DNA of 53,147 nucleotides from positions 1-53,147 of the forward strand of contig CAKTOH010000011.1 of the NCBI GenBank assembly GCA_934589705.1, given 5' to 3'. The position numbers and the translations under genes are program-made. Shown one piece after another: positions 24,669-33,251 of this stretch. The stretch comes from an uncultured Oscillospiraceae bacterium (GTDB lineage Bacteria > Bacillota > Clostridia > Oscillospirales > Oscillospiraceae). Each line of letters opens with the position of its first letter. Within the stretch, counting starts at the first letter, position 1. Under the pieces are notes generated by a model. That model was given only the letters and a program-made list of their open reading frames with translations. It was not told the DNA's origin and searched no databases.

Positions 24669-26201
24669 ATGTCCCATGAAACCGTACTGGGCCTTGAGCT
24701 GGGCTCTACCCGCATCAAGGCCGTTGCCATCGACGAGCACCACAATCCGGTGTCCTCCGGGGACTACACCTGGAAGAGCTCCTTTGTAAACGGCATCTGG
24801 ACTTATGACTTAGACGAGGTCTGGAAGGGTCTGAAAGCGGCCATCGCAGGTCTTAAGCACCGGGAGACCGTCGCCGCCATGGGCGTGTCCGCCATGATGC
24901 ACGGCTACCTGGCCTTTGACGAAAACTGGAACCTGCTGGTGCCCTTCCGCACCTGGCAGAATACCATCACCGCCCAGGCTGCCGCCGAGCTGACCGAGGA
25001 ATTCGGCTTTAACATTCCTCAGCGATGGTCCATTGCCCACCTGTATCAGGCGGTGCTGAACGGCGAGCCCCATGTGCCCCGGATTCGCCATATCACTACC
25101 CTGGCGGGCTACGTCCATTATATGCTCACCGGCGTCAACGCCCTGGGAGTAGGGGAGGCCTCCGGCATGTTCCCCATTGACAGTGAGCACAATTGCTTTA
25201 ACGGCCAGATGCTGGACAAGCTGGAAGCGCTTCTGGCACCCCGGCACCTTCCTTGGAAGGTGCGGGAGGTGCTGCCCCAGGTGCTGGTGGCCGGTGAACA
25301 GGCCGGCGTTCTCACCGAGGAGGGTGCCAGGCGGCTGGACGGCCTGCTGGCTCCCGGCATTCCCTTTGCCCCTGCCGAGGGCGACGCCGGTACGGGCATG
25401 ACCGCTACCAATGCCGTGGCCCCCAGAACCGGCAACGTGTCCGCCGGTACCTCCATCTTCTCCATGGTGGTGCTGGAGAAGCAGCTGAGCAAGGTCTACG
25501 AGGAAATCGACATGGTCACCACTCCCACCGGCAAGCCCGTGGCCATGGTGCACTGCAACAACTGCACCAACGACACCAACGCCTGGGTGAGCGTCCTCAA
25601 GGAGACTGCCAACCTGTTCGGGGCCGATCCTTCCACCGGTGAGCTGTACACCAAGCTTTATCAGCACTCCCTGGAGGGCGACGCGGACTGCGGCGGCGTT
25701 CAGGTGTGCAACTACATGGCAGGCGAGGGCGTGACCCACATGGACGCGGGCCGTCCCCTGGTCGCCAGACGTCCGGACTCCCGCTTCACCCTGGCCAATT
25801 TCTTCCGGGCCCAGCTCTATTCCACCATGGCGACGCTGAAAATCGGCATGGACATTCTGGCGGAGGAACAGGTTGCCATCGACAGCCTGACCGGCCACGG
25901 CGGCCTGTTCAAGACTCCACTGGTGGGCCAGAAGTACATGGCTGCCGCCTGCAACGCTCCCGTGACCTGCATGGAGACTGCCGGCGAGGGCGGCCCCTAC
26001 GGCATGGCGCTGCTGGCTGCTTACATGCTCCGCAAAGCTCCCGGCGAAACCCTGGAGGACTATCTGAACGCCAAGGTCTACGCCGGTGTCAAGGGCACCA
26101 CCGTGGCCCCGGATGAGGCCGATGTGGCGGGCTTCAACCGGTACCTGAAGGCCTACCGGAACCTGCTGGAGGTCGAGCGCCAGGCGGTCAATTCTCTGTA
26201 A
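24669..26201 (+). CDS. FGGY-family carbohydrate kinase, probable L-ribulokinase
   Basis: 510 residues from ATG 24669 (GTGAGGATG upstream); a much earlier in-frame ATG lies before the -35 box and cannot be used. FGGY features: N-terminal phosphate loop [12 protein letters not shown], substrate region [10 protein letters not shown] and [21 protein letters not shown], second-domain [12 protein letters not shown], and the C-terminal nucleotide motif [14 protein letters not shown]. It phosphorylates a pentulose. Standing in front of araA and araD, L-ribulose is the obvious substrate. It belongs to a Clostridia-type FGGY group that is often annotated as xylulokinase, so the precise substrate is inferred from context. 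Confidence 0.82.
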   Translation: MSHETVLGLELGSTRIKAVAIDEHHNPVSSGDYTWKSSFVNGIWTYDLDEVWKGLKAAIAGLKHRETVAAMGVSAMMHGYLAFDENWNLLVPFRTWQNTITAQAAAELTEEFGFNIPQRWSIAHLYQAVLNGEPHVPRIRHITTLAGYVHYMLTGVNALGVGEASGMFPIDSEHNCFNGQMLDKLEALLAPRHLPWKVREVLPQVLVAGEQAGVLTEEGARRLDGLLAPGIPFAPAEGDAGTGMTATNAVAPRTGNVSAGTSIFSMVVLEKQLSKVYEEIDMVTTPTGKPVAMVHCNNCTNDTNAWVSVLKETANLFGADPSTGELYTKLYQHSLEGDADCGGVQVCNYMAGEGVTHMDAGRPLVARRPDSRFTLANFFRAQLYSTMATLKIGMDILAEEQVAIDSLTGHGGLFKTPLVGQKYMAAACNAPVTCMETAGEGGPYGMALLAAYMLRKAPGETLEDYLNAKVYAGVKGTTVAPDEADVAGFNRYLKAYRNLLEVERQAVNSL

Positions 26202-26235
26202 GAAAATCCATTCATCAATATAGGAGGAACATAAA

Positions 26236-27705
26236 ATGGCTTATCAGTTTTGGTTTGTAGTAGGCTCTCAGAGCCTGTACGGCGAAGAGGTTCTGAAGAC
26301 CGTGGCTCAGCGAGCCGAGGAAATGGCTCAGGAAATGAGCAAGCACCTGCCTTATCCCCTGGTTTATAAGGTTACGGCCATGTCCAACTCCCAGATTTCG
26401 GACATTGTGAAAGAGGCCAATTACGACGATTCCTGCGCCGGCATCATCACCTGGTGCCACACCTTCTCTCCCTCCAAAATGTGGATCAACGGCCTGGTGA
26501 ACCTCCAGAAGCCCTACTGCCACTTTGCCACCCAGTATAACCTGGAGATCCCCAATGAGGAGATCGACATGGACTTCATGAACCTGAACCAGGCCGCCCA
26601 CGGCGACCGGGAGCACGGCTTCCTTGCGGCCCGCCTGCGCCTGCCCCGGAAGGTCATTGCCGGCTACTGGAAGGATGAAGAGTGCCTGAAGCGTATCGGC
26701 GACTGGATGAAGGCCGCCATCGGCGTGGCCGTGTCCAAGAAGATGAAGGTCATGCGCTTCGGCGACAATATGCGGGAAGTGGCCGTCACCGAGGGCGACA
26801 AGGTGGAGGTGCAGATCAAGCTGGGCTGGCAGGTGAACACCTGGGCCGTAGGCGATCTGGTCAAGGAAATGAACGCTGTCACCGAGGAAGAAATTGACGC
26901 ACTGATGGACGTGTATCAGGCCTCCTATGACATCGCTACCGACGACGTCGGTGCCATCCGCTACCAGGCCAGAGAAGAAATCGCCATGAAGAAGATGATG
27001 GATCGGGAGGGCTGCAAGGCGTTCTCCAACACCTTCCAGGATCTTTACGGCATGGAGCAGCTGCCAGGTCTGGCCTCCCAGCATTTGATGGCCCAGGGCT
27101 ACGGCTACGGCGGCGAGGGCGACTGGAAGGTTTCCGCCATGACTGCCATTCTGAAGGCCATGGGCGAAAACGGCAACGGCGCTTCCGCCTTCATGGAGGA
27201 CTACACCTATCATCTGGTGAAGGGTCACCAGTATTCCCTGGGTGCCCACATGCTGGAGGTCTGCCCCAGCCTGGCCGATCCTGCCGTCCGGCCCCGGATC
27301 GAGACCCACTTCCTGGGCATCGGCATGAACGAGAAGGATCCTGCCCGTCTGGTCTTTGAGGGCAAGCCCGGCGACGCCATCGTGGTGTCCCTCATTGACG
27401 TGGGCGGTCGCCTGCGGCTCATCGTTCAGGACATCCACGCGGTCAAGCCCATTATGCCCATGCCCAACCTGCCTGTGGCCCGGGTCATGTGGCAGGCGGA
27501 GCCCAGCCTCACCACCGGTGTCGAATGCTGGATCACCGCCGGCGGCGCCCACCACACTGTCCTCAGCTACGACGTCACCGCCGAGCAGATGAAGGACTGG
27601 GCGGGCATGATGGGCATCGAGTATGTCCACATCGGCAAGGATACCACCGTGGAGAGCCTGGAGCAGGAGTTGTTCCTGAACGATCTGGCCTGGAAGCTGA
27701 AGTAA
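26236..27705 (+). CDS. araA: L-arabinose isomerase
   Basis: 489 residues, the usual length. It converts L-arabinose to L-ribulose in the cytoplasm with a manganese ion. Recognisable conserved stretches: FWFVVGSQSLYGEE at the N-terminus, CHTFSPSKMWI, the metal/active-site blocks GGEGDWKVSAM, FMEDYTYHL, LGAHMLEVCPSL and ITAGGAHHTVLS. The start ATG 26236 follows AGGAGG. It is the second gene of the unit, 34 bases after the kinase. Confidence 0.96.
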   Translation: MAYQFWFVVGSQSLYGEEVLKTVAQRAEEMAQEMSKHLPYPLVYKVTAMSNSQISDIVKEANYDDSCAGIITWCHTFSPSKMWINGLVNLQKPYCHFATQYNLEIPNEEIDMDFMNLNQAAHGDREHGFLAARLRLPRKVIAGYWKDEECLKRIGDWMKAAIGVAVSKKMKVMRFGDNMREVAVTEGDKVEVQIKLGWQVNTWAVGDLVKEMNAVTEEEIDALMDVYQASYDIATDDVGAIRYQAREEIAMKKMMDREGCKAFSNTFQDLYGMEQLPGLASQHLMAQGYGYGGEGDWKVSAMTAILKAMGENGNGASAFMEDYTYHLVKGHQYSLGAHMLEVCPSLADPAVRPRIETHFLGIGMNEKDPARLVFEGKPGDAIVVSLIDVGGRLRLIVQDIHAVKPIMPMPNLPVARVMWQAEPSLTTGVECWITAGGAHHTVLSYDVTAEQMKDWAGMMGIEYVHIGKDTTVESLEQELFLNDLAWKLK

Positions 27706-27712
27706 GATTTTA

Positions 27713-27736
27713 CAGGGGTGCCCAGCGGCACCCCTG
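27713..27736 (+). terminator. Hairpin between araA and araD
   Basis: CAGGGGTGCC-CAGC-GGCACCCCTG, a perfect 10-bp stem, no T-run. It probably tunes araD expression or stabilises araA mRNA. Confidence 0.6.
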
Positions 27737-27755
27737 TGTGCGAAAAGGAGTTACT

Positions 27756-28454
27756 ATGCTGGAAGAACTGAAGAAAAAGGTATATGAAGCCAATATGGAG
27801 CTGCCCCGGCGGAACCTGGTCACCTACACCTGGGGCAACGTCTCCGGCATCGACCGGGAGAAGAGCCTGATGGTCATCAAGCCCAGCGGCGTGGAGTACG
27901 ACGAACTGACCCCGGAAATGATGGTGGTTGTGGATCTGGAGGGCAACATTGTGGAGGGGGATATGAACCCCAGCAGCGATACCAAGACCCACATCGAGCT
28001 ATATAAGGCCTTCCCCCAGCTGGGGGGCATCGTCCATACCCACAGCCCCTATGCCGTGGGTTGGGCCCAGGCCGGGGAGGACATTCCCTGTTATGGCACT
28101 ACCCAGGCAGACTACTATTACGGCCCCATTCCCTGTGCCCGGCACCTGACCCAGGCGGAGCTGGACGAGGATTATGAGAAGGGCACCGGCACCGTGATCA
28201 TCGAGACCTTCCGGGAGCGGAACATTGATCCCATGGCTGTGCCTGCCGTTATCTGCCATAGCCACGGCCCCTTCACCTGGGGCAAGGACCCGGCCCAGGC
28301 GGTGTATCACGCGGTGGTGCTGGAGGAGGTGGCCAAGATGGCCATCTACACCCGGCTGGTGAAGCCCGACGCAGCTCCCGCGCCCCAGCGGATCCTGGAT
28401 AAGCACTATCTGCGCAAGCACGGCCCCAACGCCTACTACGGACAGAAAAAGTAA
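27756..28454 (+). CDS. araD: L-ribulose-5-phosphate 4-epimerase
   Basis: 232 residues, start ATG 27756 with AAAAGGAG. A class II aldolase fold enzyme that turns L-ribulose 5-phosphate into D-xylulose 5-phosphate for the pentose phosphate route. The zinc ligands are visible: His94 and His96 in GIVHTHS and His170 in CHSHGPFTWG; SSDTKTHIELY with Asp75 and the YYYGPIPCAR stretch complete the AraD pattern. Last gene of the operon; a strong terminator begins right after its stop. Confidence 0.95.
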   Translation: MLEELKKKVYEANMELPRRNLVTYTWGNVSGIDREKSLMVIKPSGVEYDELTPEMMVVVDLEGNIVEGDMNPSSDTKTHIELYKAFPQLGGIVHTHSPYAVGWAQAGEDIPCYGTTQADYYYGPIPCARHLTQAELDEDYEKGTGTVIIETFRERNIDPMAVPAVICHSHGPFTWGKDPAQAVYHAVVLEEVAKMAIYTRLVKPDAAPAPQRILDKHYLRKHGPNAYYGQKK

Positions 28455-28493
28455 GAAATCTCCCTGGCACCGCCTCGGTGCCGGGGAGATTTC
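28455..28493 (+). terminator. Terminator of the ara operon
   Basis: GAAATCTCCCTGGCACCG pairs with CGGTGCCGGGGAGATTTC, followed by TTCC. The stem is long and starts at the last base of the araD stop. Confidence 0.8.
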
Positions 28494-28499
28494 TTCCGA

Positions 28500-28528
28500 T
28501 TGACGGGGTCTGCCCTCCGTGATACAAT
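28500..28528 (+). promoter_or_regulatory. Promoter of the TraX-family gene
   Basis: TTGACG (28500-28505), 17-bp spacer, TACAAT (28523-28528). Confidence 0.7.
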
Positions 28529-28549
28529 GGCCCAAAAGGAGGCGAGCCC

Positions 28550-29245
28550 ATGCCCCAGACACAGAGAAAATCCGGCCTCACCGGCAATCAGCTGAAGCTC
28601 ATTGCGCTGATTACCATGACCGTTGACCATATCGGGATGCTGCTTTTGCCAAGGCTCATGATTCTGCGGATTATTGGCAGAATCGCCATGCCACTGTACG
28701 CTTACATGATCGCTGAGGGCTGCCGGTACACCCACGACCGGCGGCGGTACTTCCTCCGGCTGGCAGGGCTGGCACTGGTATGTCAGATCGTCTATTATTT
28801 TGCCGACCGCTCCCTGTACCAGTGCATTCTTGTGACCTTTTCCATGTCGGTGCTGTGCATCCGGGCGGTGGATACCGCCCGGTGCAAGGGCGGCGCGTTC
28901 TGGATGCTGACAGCGGCAGCTGCCCTGCTGGGGGCATGGACTGTCTGTGAGCTGCTGCCCGTGGAAATTTCCGGTTTTGGGGTGGATTACGGTTTTTTCG
29001 GAGTGCTGCTGCCTGTGATCCTCTACTATTTCGGGAAAAAGGGCATTGTACCGGGAATGCTTCTGCTGTGCCTTTCCATAGGCGATCTGCAATGGTGGGC
29101 GCTGGCCGCGGTGCCGCTGATGCTTCTCTACAATGGCCAGCGAGGAAGCCGCTCTCTGGGCTGGGTGTTCTACCTCTATTATCCGCTGCATTTGGCGGTG
29201 CTGTATGGAGTCGCGGTTTGCTTGCAGTCCGTGGGAAGTCACTGA
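28550..29245 (+). CDS. TraX family membrane protein
   Basis: 231 residues, seven or so hydrophobic segments. The TraX signature LTGNQLKLIALITMTVDHIG followed by RIIGRIAMPLYAYMIAEG is present, and SLGWVFYLYYPLHL near the C-terminus is also typical. In the F plasmid TraX is needed for N-acetylation of pilin; chromosomal Firmicute members probably belong to the same membrane acyltransferase-like group with unknown substrate. It is a single gene with its own promoter, followed by repeat element C. Confidence 0.82.
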   Translation: MPQTQRKSGLTGNQLKLIALITMTVDHIGMLLLPRLMILRIIGRIAMPLYAYMIAEGCRYTHDRRRYFLRLAGLALVCQIVYYFADRSLYQCILVTFSMSVLCIRAVDTARCKGGAFWMLTAAAALLGAWTVCELLPVEISGFGVDYGFFGVLLPVILYYFGKKGIVPGMLLLCLSIGDLQWWALAAVPLMLLYNGQRGSRSLGWVFYLYYPLHLAVLYGVAVCLQSVGSH

Positions 29246-29264
29246 CTCCTGTGAGTAAGACATA

Positions 29265-29558
29265 GAAGGAGCTGTCTCAAAATAGCAAAGTGCCCAAATA
29301 GGACAAAGTCATTGCGAGCCAGTGGTGCTCCGCGCAGCGAATCAAAATCGAAATGACTGCCAGTGGCAGTCATACCTTAACGTAGCTCACACTGGCGTGG
29401 CAATCCCCCCGATTTTCAAACATCTACGTTAGGAAATCTTGGATTTTACGCCTATCCGGGGGATTGCCACACCAGTGACATCGGTCACTGGTTCGCAATG
29501 ACATTGTATATTTTGGCTATGTTGACCCATAGGGGCACTTAACGAGACAACCCCTTTC
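29265..29558. mobile_element. MITE-like repeat C, complete copy (294 bp)
   Basis: It begins GAAGGAGCTGTCTC and ends GAGACAACCCCTTTC, imperfect terminal inverted repeats that continue inward (AAAGTGCCC against GGGGCACTT). Inside are the CATTGCGA / TCGCAATG palindromes shared with copies at 21211, 33891 and 53072. The first 55 bases are nearly identical to the copy at the right end of the window. No coding capacity. Confidence 0.72.
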
Positions 29559-29573
29559 TGCTGAGAAAAAGCG

Positions 29574-30287
29574 TTATTCAAATGCCAGGCCAAAATAGGC
29601 CGGAGTCCAGGAATCGTCACAGGTAGGACGGAACATGGCGAAGGGGGATGTGCCGGGCAAGCGGAAAGTCCCTTCTGCTTTTCCCAGGGCACCCAGAATT
29701 CCGGCGGCCTGGGAAGCGTCGCCCAGAAGCTCCATGGGTTCGTCCTCAGTGGCGGCCAGAAGGAAGCCGTTACCCGCGTACAGTTTTGCGGATTCTGCCA
29801 GATATTCGATGGCGCCGCCTTCCTGGACAATGCCCCCCTGCGGAAGATACTTTCGGCGCAGGGCGGCATATTCCTGCGGAGTTACCTCCCACAGCGGCAC
29901 TGATGCCCCGGCGGGAAGGGTCAGATTCTCTACGCCGCCAAAATTCCGGTAGCCCATCCCGGCGTACATTCGCCGAAGGCCATCGTCCGCCGGAACCAGC
30001 ACAGAGCCGTCATAGCCCCGGGAGGTAAGCACCTCCTGGGTTTTTGCCATCAGCTCCCGGCAAAGCCCCTGATGCCGGTATTCCGGTGCGGTGGCTACGG
30101 CGTAGAGGTAGGCCAGACGCCGCCCTTCACAGGTTACATCCATCCAGGCAAGGCCTGCGGCAAGCTGCCCTTCCCGGAAGATTGCCAGGGTATTTTCCTC
30201 CCGGAAGGCCGTCCGGAAAAAGCTGTCGATCCAGCCGTCGTCACCGAACGCTGCCGACCATAGCACCTTCCACATCGTCTTCTCCAT
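29574..30287 (-). CDS. GNAT family N-acetyltransferase
   Basis: 237 residues. An N-terminal GNAT domain with the acetyl-CoA loop region LYAVATAPEYRHQGLCRELMAKTQ and a following GYDGSVLVPADDGLRRMYAGMGY. The C-terminal 110 residues are a separate domain of unclear role. The substrate cannot be predicted. The start at 30287 overlaps the preceding DUF2156 gene by 47 bases (an ATG four codons on is also possible), so the two are translationally coupled and may act together. Confidence 0.78.
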   Translation of the reverse strand: MEKTMWKVLWSAAFGDDGWIDSFFRTAFREENTLAIFREGQLAAGLAWMDVTCEGRRLAYLYAVATAPEYRHQGLCRELMAKTQEVLTSRGYDGSVLVPADDGLRRMYAGMGYRNFGGVENLTLPAGASVPLWEVTPQEYAALRRKYLPQGGIVQEGGAIEYLAESAKLYAGNGFLLAATEDEPMELLGDASQAAGILGALGKAEGTFRLPGTSPFAMFRPTCDDSWTPAYFGLAFE

Positions 30288-31188
30288 GCAGCCCCTCCGC
30301 CAGATACGCGTTGTATTTTTCCTCCATGTGGTGAGGCTGATAGCTGAGCTTGGCCTGACGCAGACCGGGAAGCCCCAGATCGTCCTCCCGATTCAGAAAT
30401 GCCAGCTCCGGGTGCTTTAACCGCAGATACCGGGCGAATTCGCAGTTCACCGCGGCATAGGCTCCGTCCACATCCTCCCGGGCTTTTTCAAAATGCACGT
30501 CCATGGTGTTTTCCGACAGTCGGGAGGCCAGGGTCACAGCCAGTACCTGACCGTTTTCCACCAGCATCAGTCCCTCCATCCCCAGTGCCTCGAAGTGCCG
30601 GAAGGCCCGGCTCAGAGCAATCTGCTCCAATAGATAGTCCCCGTGGGGATCCTCCGCAAGCCGTTGCCGGAACCACTGAGCCACCATCTCCTGAGCCTGG
30701 GGAAGATTCTCCTTCTCCAGAGGGACGCTGAGACAGTCCGGGTGGGAGGCCTGGAATTTGTGCACATGGTTGCGCTTTTTCTGGAATTTCCGCCCTTTCA
30801 GGTCAGCCAGGTCGTCAATGGCATAGACATAGTCGAAGCCGTCCCGGTCAGGCCGGAACAGAAAACGGCCGGGGAACCAGCTTTCCAGCTCCTCTGTTTC
30901 CGCCTGGGTCATGCTGGTGATCCGGCAGGGAATACCCCGGCTTCTGGCGTCCTCCAGAACAGCCTCCAGGACAGCCCGGCGGTTGCCGGTGCCGATGGGG
31001 TAGGGGTAGACGCTTTTTCCGTAAAAATGGGAGAAAAAGGCGACTCCCTCCGGGAAAAACGCCGCTTCCTGCCGACCCCACAGGTAAAGATTGGCGAAGC
31101 TGTACTCGCAGCTTCTGGAGCCGCAGGCGAATAAAATGTCCTCATACTGGGCTTTCTGCGCCAGCTGTAAACGAGAAAAAGAAATCAT
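30241..31188 (-). CDS. DUF2156 protein (phosphatidylglycerol lysyltransferase C-terminal-like)
   Basis: 315 residues, no membrane segments. The family is a double-GNAT fold related to the soluble domain of MprF and to FemAB-type transferases; RKFQKKRNHVHKFQASHPD and GAYAAVNCEFARYLRLKHPELAFLNREDDLGLPGLRQAK are typical. A stand-alone soluble member probably transfers an aminoacyl or acetyl group to a small target; the function is unproven. First gene of a two-gene unit with the GNAT gene. Confidence 0.78.
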   Translation of the reverse strand: MISFSRLQLAQKAQYEDILFACGSRSCEYSFANLYLWGRQEAAFFPEGVAFFSHFYGKSVYPYPIGTGNRRAVLEAVLEDARSRGIPCRITSMTQAETEELESWFPGRFLFRPDRDGFDYVYAIDDLADLKGRKFQKKRNHVHKFQASHPDCLSVPLEKENLPQAQEMVAQWFRQRLAEDPHGDYLLEQIALSRAFRHFEALGMEGLMLVENGQVLAVTLASRLSENTMDVHFEKAREDVDGAYAAVNCEFARYLRLKHPELAFLNREDDLGLPGLRQAKLSYQPHHMEEKYNAYLAEGLHGEDDVEGAMVGSVR

Positions 31189-31244
31189 GGTTTCACATCC
31201 TTCGGTTTGCTATGATAGCATATTCTGCCCAAAAAGGCAAGGAA

Positions 31245-31267
31245 AAGCCCCGGAATTCTCCGGGGCT
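31245..31267. terminator. Hairpin between queT and the DUF2156 gene
   Basis: AGCCCCGGA-ATTC-TCCGGGGCT. It lies just downstream of the queT stop and has AAAA on its left, so it fits a terminator for minus-strand queT. Confidence 0.65.
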
Positions 31268-31287
31268 GATATTTAATCAGAGCATCC

Positions 31288-31794
31288 TTAAGCGAAGAGC
31301 GTATTTTCCAGACCCCGCTTTTTCAGGGCGTAATAGAGGATGGTGCCGGGAACCAGCAGCACCGCGACTTCACCGAGGGCAACGTACAGGGCGTTGAGGC
31401 CGAAGCCGCCGCCGATGTACACCGTCAGCTCCCAGCCCACCAGAATGGCGTTGGCGATGGCGGGCATCAGCATGGCGGGCAGGGGATAGCCATGGACGGT
31501 GACCTTTCGGGTCAGCCACATACCCTCGGCGGCAAGCAGGGTGGCGGCGGAGCCCAGCACAAAGTCCAGGGGCAGGGCGGCGGCATAGGTGATGTTGAAG
31601 ATCAGGCAGCCCAGGGTCAGACCGGGAACGGCGGCAGGGGTGAACAGAGCCAGCACGCACAGAGCCTCGGACAGACGCATCTGGATGGCCCAGGTGGCGG
31701 AGCCGGGAAGCAGCAGGTTTTGCAGGTGGGTGAGCACGGCGTACAGGGCGGCGATGATGGCTGCCTGGGTCAGATAGCGGGTGGATTTGGTCAT
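31288..31794 (-). CDS. queT: QueT family queuosine-precursor transporter
   Basis: 168 residues from the ATG at 31794 (GGAGA upstream); longer in-frame starts would run through the riboswitch terminator. Five to six hydrophobic segments; RYLTQAAIIAALYAVLTHLQNLLLP and IQMRLSEALCVLALFTPAAVPGLTLGC match the QueT family. This is the membrane (S) component of an ECF-type importer for queuosine precursors and needs a general EcfAT module encoded elsewhere. A preQ1-I riboswitch with terminator in its leader confirms the role. Confidence 0.9.
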   Translation of the reverse strand: MTKSTRYLTQAAIIAALYAVLTHLQNLLLPGSATWAIQMRLSEALCVLALFTPAAVPGLTLGCLIFNITYAAALPLDFVLGSAATLLAAEGMWLTRKVTVHGYPLPAMLMPAIANAILVGWELTVYIGGGFGLNALYVALGEVAVLLVPGTILYYALKKRGLENTLFA

Positions 31795-31812
31795 GACGAT
31801 TCTCCTTAAACT

Positions 31813-31840
31813 GAAAAAATGGGTGCAGTCCGCACCCATA
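31813..31840 (-). terminator. Riboswitch terminator in the queT leader
   Basis: On the minus strand, TGGGTGCGG-AC-TGCACCCA followed by TTTTTTC, ending about 20 bases before the queT start. An upstream hairpin at 31851-31870 has GCGCCCAT, which can pair with the terminator's 5' arm as an antiterminator. Confidence 0.75.
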
Positions 31841-31903
31841 GCAACAAAAAATGGGCGCAAAAGCGTCCATCCAAGAAGGCCTGCCCAAAAGCACATGCCA
31901 AAT

Positions 31904-31942
31904 CCTAGTTTTGTTTACCGACAGGATGGTTACGAACTGTCC
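31904..31942 (-). ncRNA. preQ1-I riboswitch
   Basis: On the minus strand the stem GACAG/CTGTC encloses a 12-base loop TTCGTAACCATC, followed by the A-rich tail AAACAAAACTAGG. This is the small H-type pseudoknot of preQ1 class I aptamers; the GUAACC loop and AACAAAAC tail closely resemble the T. tengcongensis sequence. Its place before a terminator and queT is the expected context. Confidence 0.85.
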
Positions 31943-31959
31943 TATGAAATTGCGAGAAT

Positions 31960-31988
31960 ATTCTATCAGAGAATCAGAAAAATGTCAA
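31960..31988 (-). promoter_or_regulatory. Promoter of queT
   Basis: On the minus strand, TTGACA (31988-31983), 17-bp spacer, TAGAAT (31965-31960), starting transcription just before the aptamer. Confidence 0.8.
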
Positions 31989-32266
31989 GCCCCCGGCTTT
32001 GACGGTGCAGACTGCCAAAAAACTGGTGTGGCAACCCGCAGCGCTGCCTTCCCTTGATGACATTGCCTCCGTGGGCAAGGTTCTTGTCTCGGCAAGAACC
32101 TTGAGAAGAAGCCGACTCAAGGGGCGCTGCCGAAAAGCCGCCCCCTTGAGAATCCCCCGGCCGCATCGCCGTAAGCAGAGTGGAAAGTTTCGGGCTGCTA
32201 TGGAAGCACTTATCAAAAAAACGCGAAAGGAATAGAAGTTCTTTGACAGATGGAAGCCCCCGGCTT
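31988..32266. repeat. Hairpin-rich intergenic element bounded by a 13-bp repeat
   Basis: AAGCCCCCGGCTT occurs at both ends (31988-32000 and 32254-32266). Inside are AAGGTTCTTG-N6-CAAGAACCTT (32077-32102) and CTCAAGGGGC...GCCCCCTTGAG (32116-32150). No gene is seen here. The right end (AAGTCCCCGGC-GCAA-GCCGGGGGCTT on the minus strand) probably terminates the pspC transcript. It may be a decayed mobile element. Confidence 0.45.
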
Positions 32267-32284
32267 GCGCCGGGGACTTGGAAA

Positions 32285-32497
32285 TCACACTTTTTCTCCC
32301 TCAATGTAGGTGGGACGGGAGGGGATGATCAGGGCAGCGATGATATAAGCCCAGATGCCCGCACCGGCGAAGAGACTGAAAACGCACCAGCCCAGCCGGA
32401 TGAGGGTGGGGTCAATGCCGAAAAATTCGCCCAGGCCGCCGCAGACCCCTGCCAGCATGGCGTTGTCCTTGGAGCGATAAAGCTTTTTGCCGTTCAT
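32285..32497 (-). CDS. PspC domain protein
   Basis: 70 residues: KKLYRSKDNAMLAGVCGGLGEFFGIDPTLIRLG followed by one membrane segment (about 35-58) is the canonical PspC domain. It is a small membrane protein linked to envelope stress. Start ATG 32497 has AGGAGG upstream. Confidence 0.88.
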   Translation of the reverse strand: MNGKKLYRSKDNAMLAGVCGGLGEFFGIDPTLIRLGWCVFSLFAGAGIWAYIIAALIIPSRPTYIEGEKV

Positions 32498-32567
32498 AAT
32501 GGAAAGCCTCCTAAATTCTGTTTTTGATATGATACTCCCTTCCCGGGCTTTCGACTAGCCCTGTTTA

Positions 32568-33251
32568 TCAGGGATTTGTGCCAGTGACATAGACAACGGC
32601 TACATTCCCGGGGAAGATTTCTCCCTTCCGGGTGGGAAGCAGAGCGGCATAGTTGGTTGTATCCTCTCTGTCGCCCGGATGCACTGCAATTTTGACGGTA
32701 CAGCCGTTTGCCTGCCAGGTGATGTCCTGTACTTCACAGACACCCGTCACATCCTGGGAGAAAATCAGAAGCAAGTCCTGAGACGCAAAGAAGTGCTCGT
32801 CAAAGCCTTCACAGGCCGTCTCCAATCCGGAAATGTCCCAGGATTCACCCATTTCCGACAGGCCTTCTTCCAGAGCCTCCCGGCTGTCAAACAGGTGTAC
32901 CGCCTGGAAAGCGGCACCTTCCGCCTTGTCAGGGAGATTGGGCACTTCCAGGCATTGGGGCGCGGCGATTTCGGTATCCACGGCTCCGGAATTCCCGGAA
33001 GCCGGGGCTTCATCCGTTCTCTGCGCCGAGCCCGCGTCACGGAAGGCGGAAACCATTTCCGGGGAGGTACTTTTGGAACTCCGGCTTTCGTAGAGGGCTC
33101 CGCACAGAACCAGCAGAGCGCAGCAGGCGGCCAGAGACACATACCGCCGCCAGTGGAGGGTTTTCGGCTTCCGGCTCCGAACTTCATCCGCTCTGGCAAT
33201 CAGATCCTCCGGAAGCAGGGTCAGTGCGTCGTGAAATTGTTCCCCGGTCAT
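32568..33251 (-). CDS. Membrane protein paired with ECF sigma factor (putative anti-sigma factor)
   Basis: 227 residues. A 30-residue cytoplasmic front (LTLLPEDLIARADEVRSRKP), one membrane segment at about 36-52 (VSLAACCALLVLCGALY), and an outer domain of about 170 residues ending in a beta-rich stretch. The start overlaps the sigma factor's stop as ATGA. The layout (short inner region, one membrane pass, outer sensor) and tight coupling are those of anti-sigma factors, but no known anti-sigma motif such as HxxxCxxC is visible. Role inferred from context. Confidence 0.65.
   Translation of the reverse strand: MTGEQFHDALTLLPEDLIARADEVRSRKPKTLHWRRYVSLAACCALLVLCGALYESRSSKSTSPEMVSAFRDAGSAQRTDEAPASGNSGAVDTEIAAPQCLEVPNLPDKAEGAAFQAVHLFDSREALEEGLSEMGESWDISGLETACEGFDEHFFASQDLLLIFSQDVTGVCEVQDITWQANGCTVKIAVHPGDREDTTNYAALLPTRKGEIFPGNVAVVYVTGTNP

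Noticed and set aside
27489..27755. Long N-terminal extension of araD overlapping araA
   Set aside because: It runs through araA in another frame; ATG 27756 has AAAAGGAG and gives the normal AraD length.
31999..32235. 78-codon basic frame between queT and pspC
   Set aside because: It reads through two perfect hairpins and a repeat; no ribosome site and no family resemblance.
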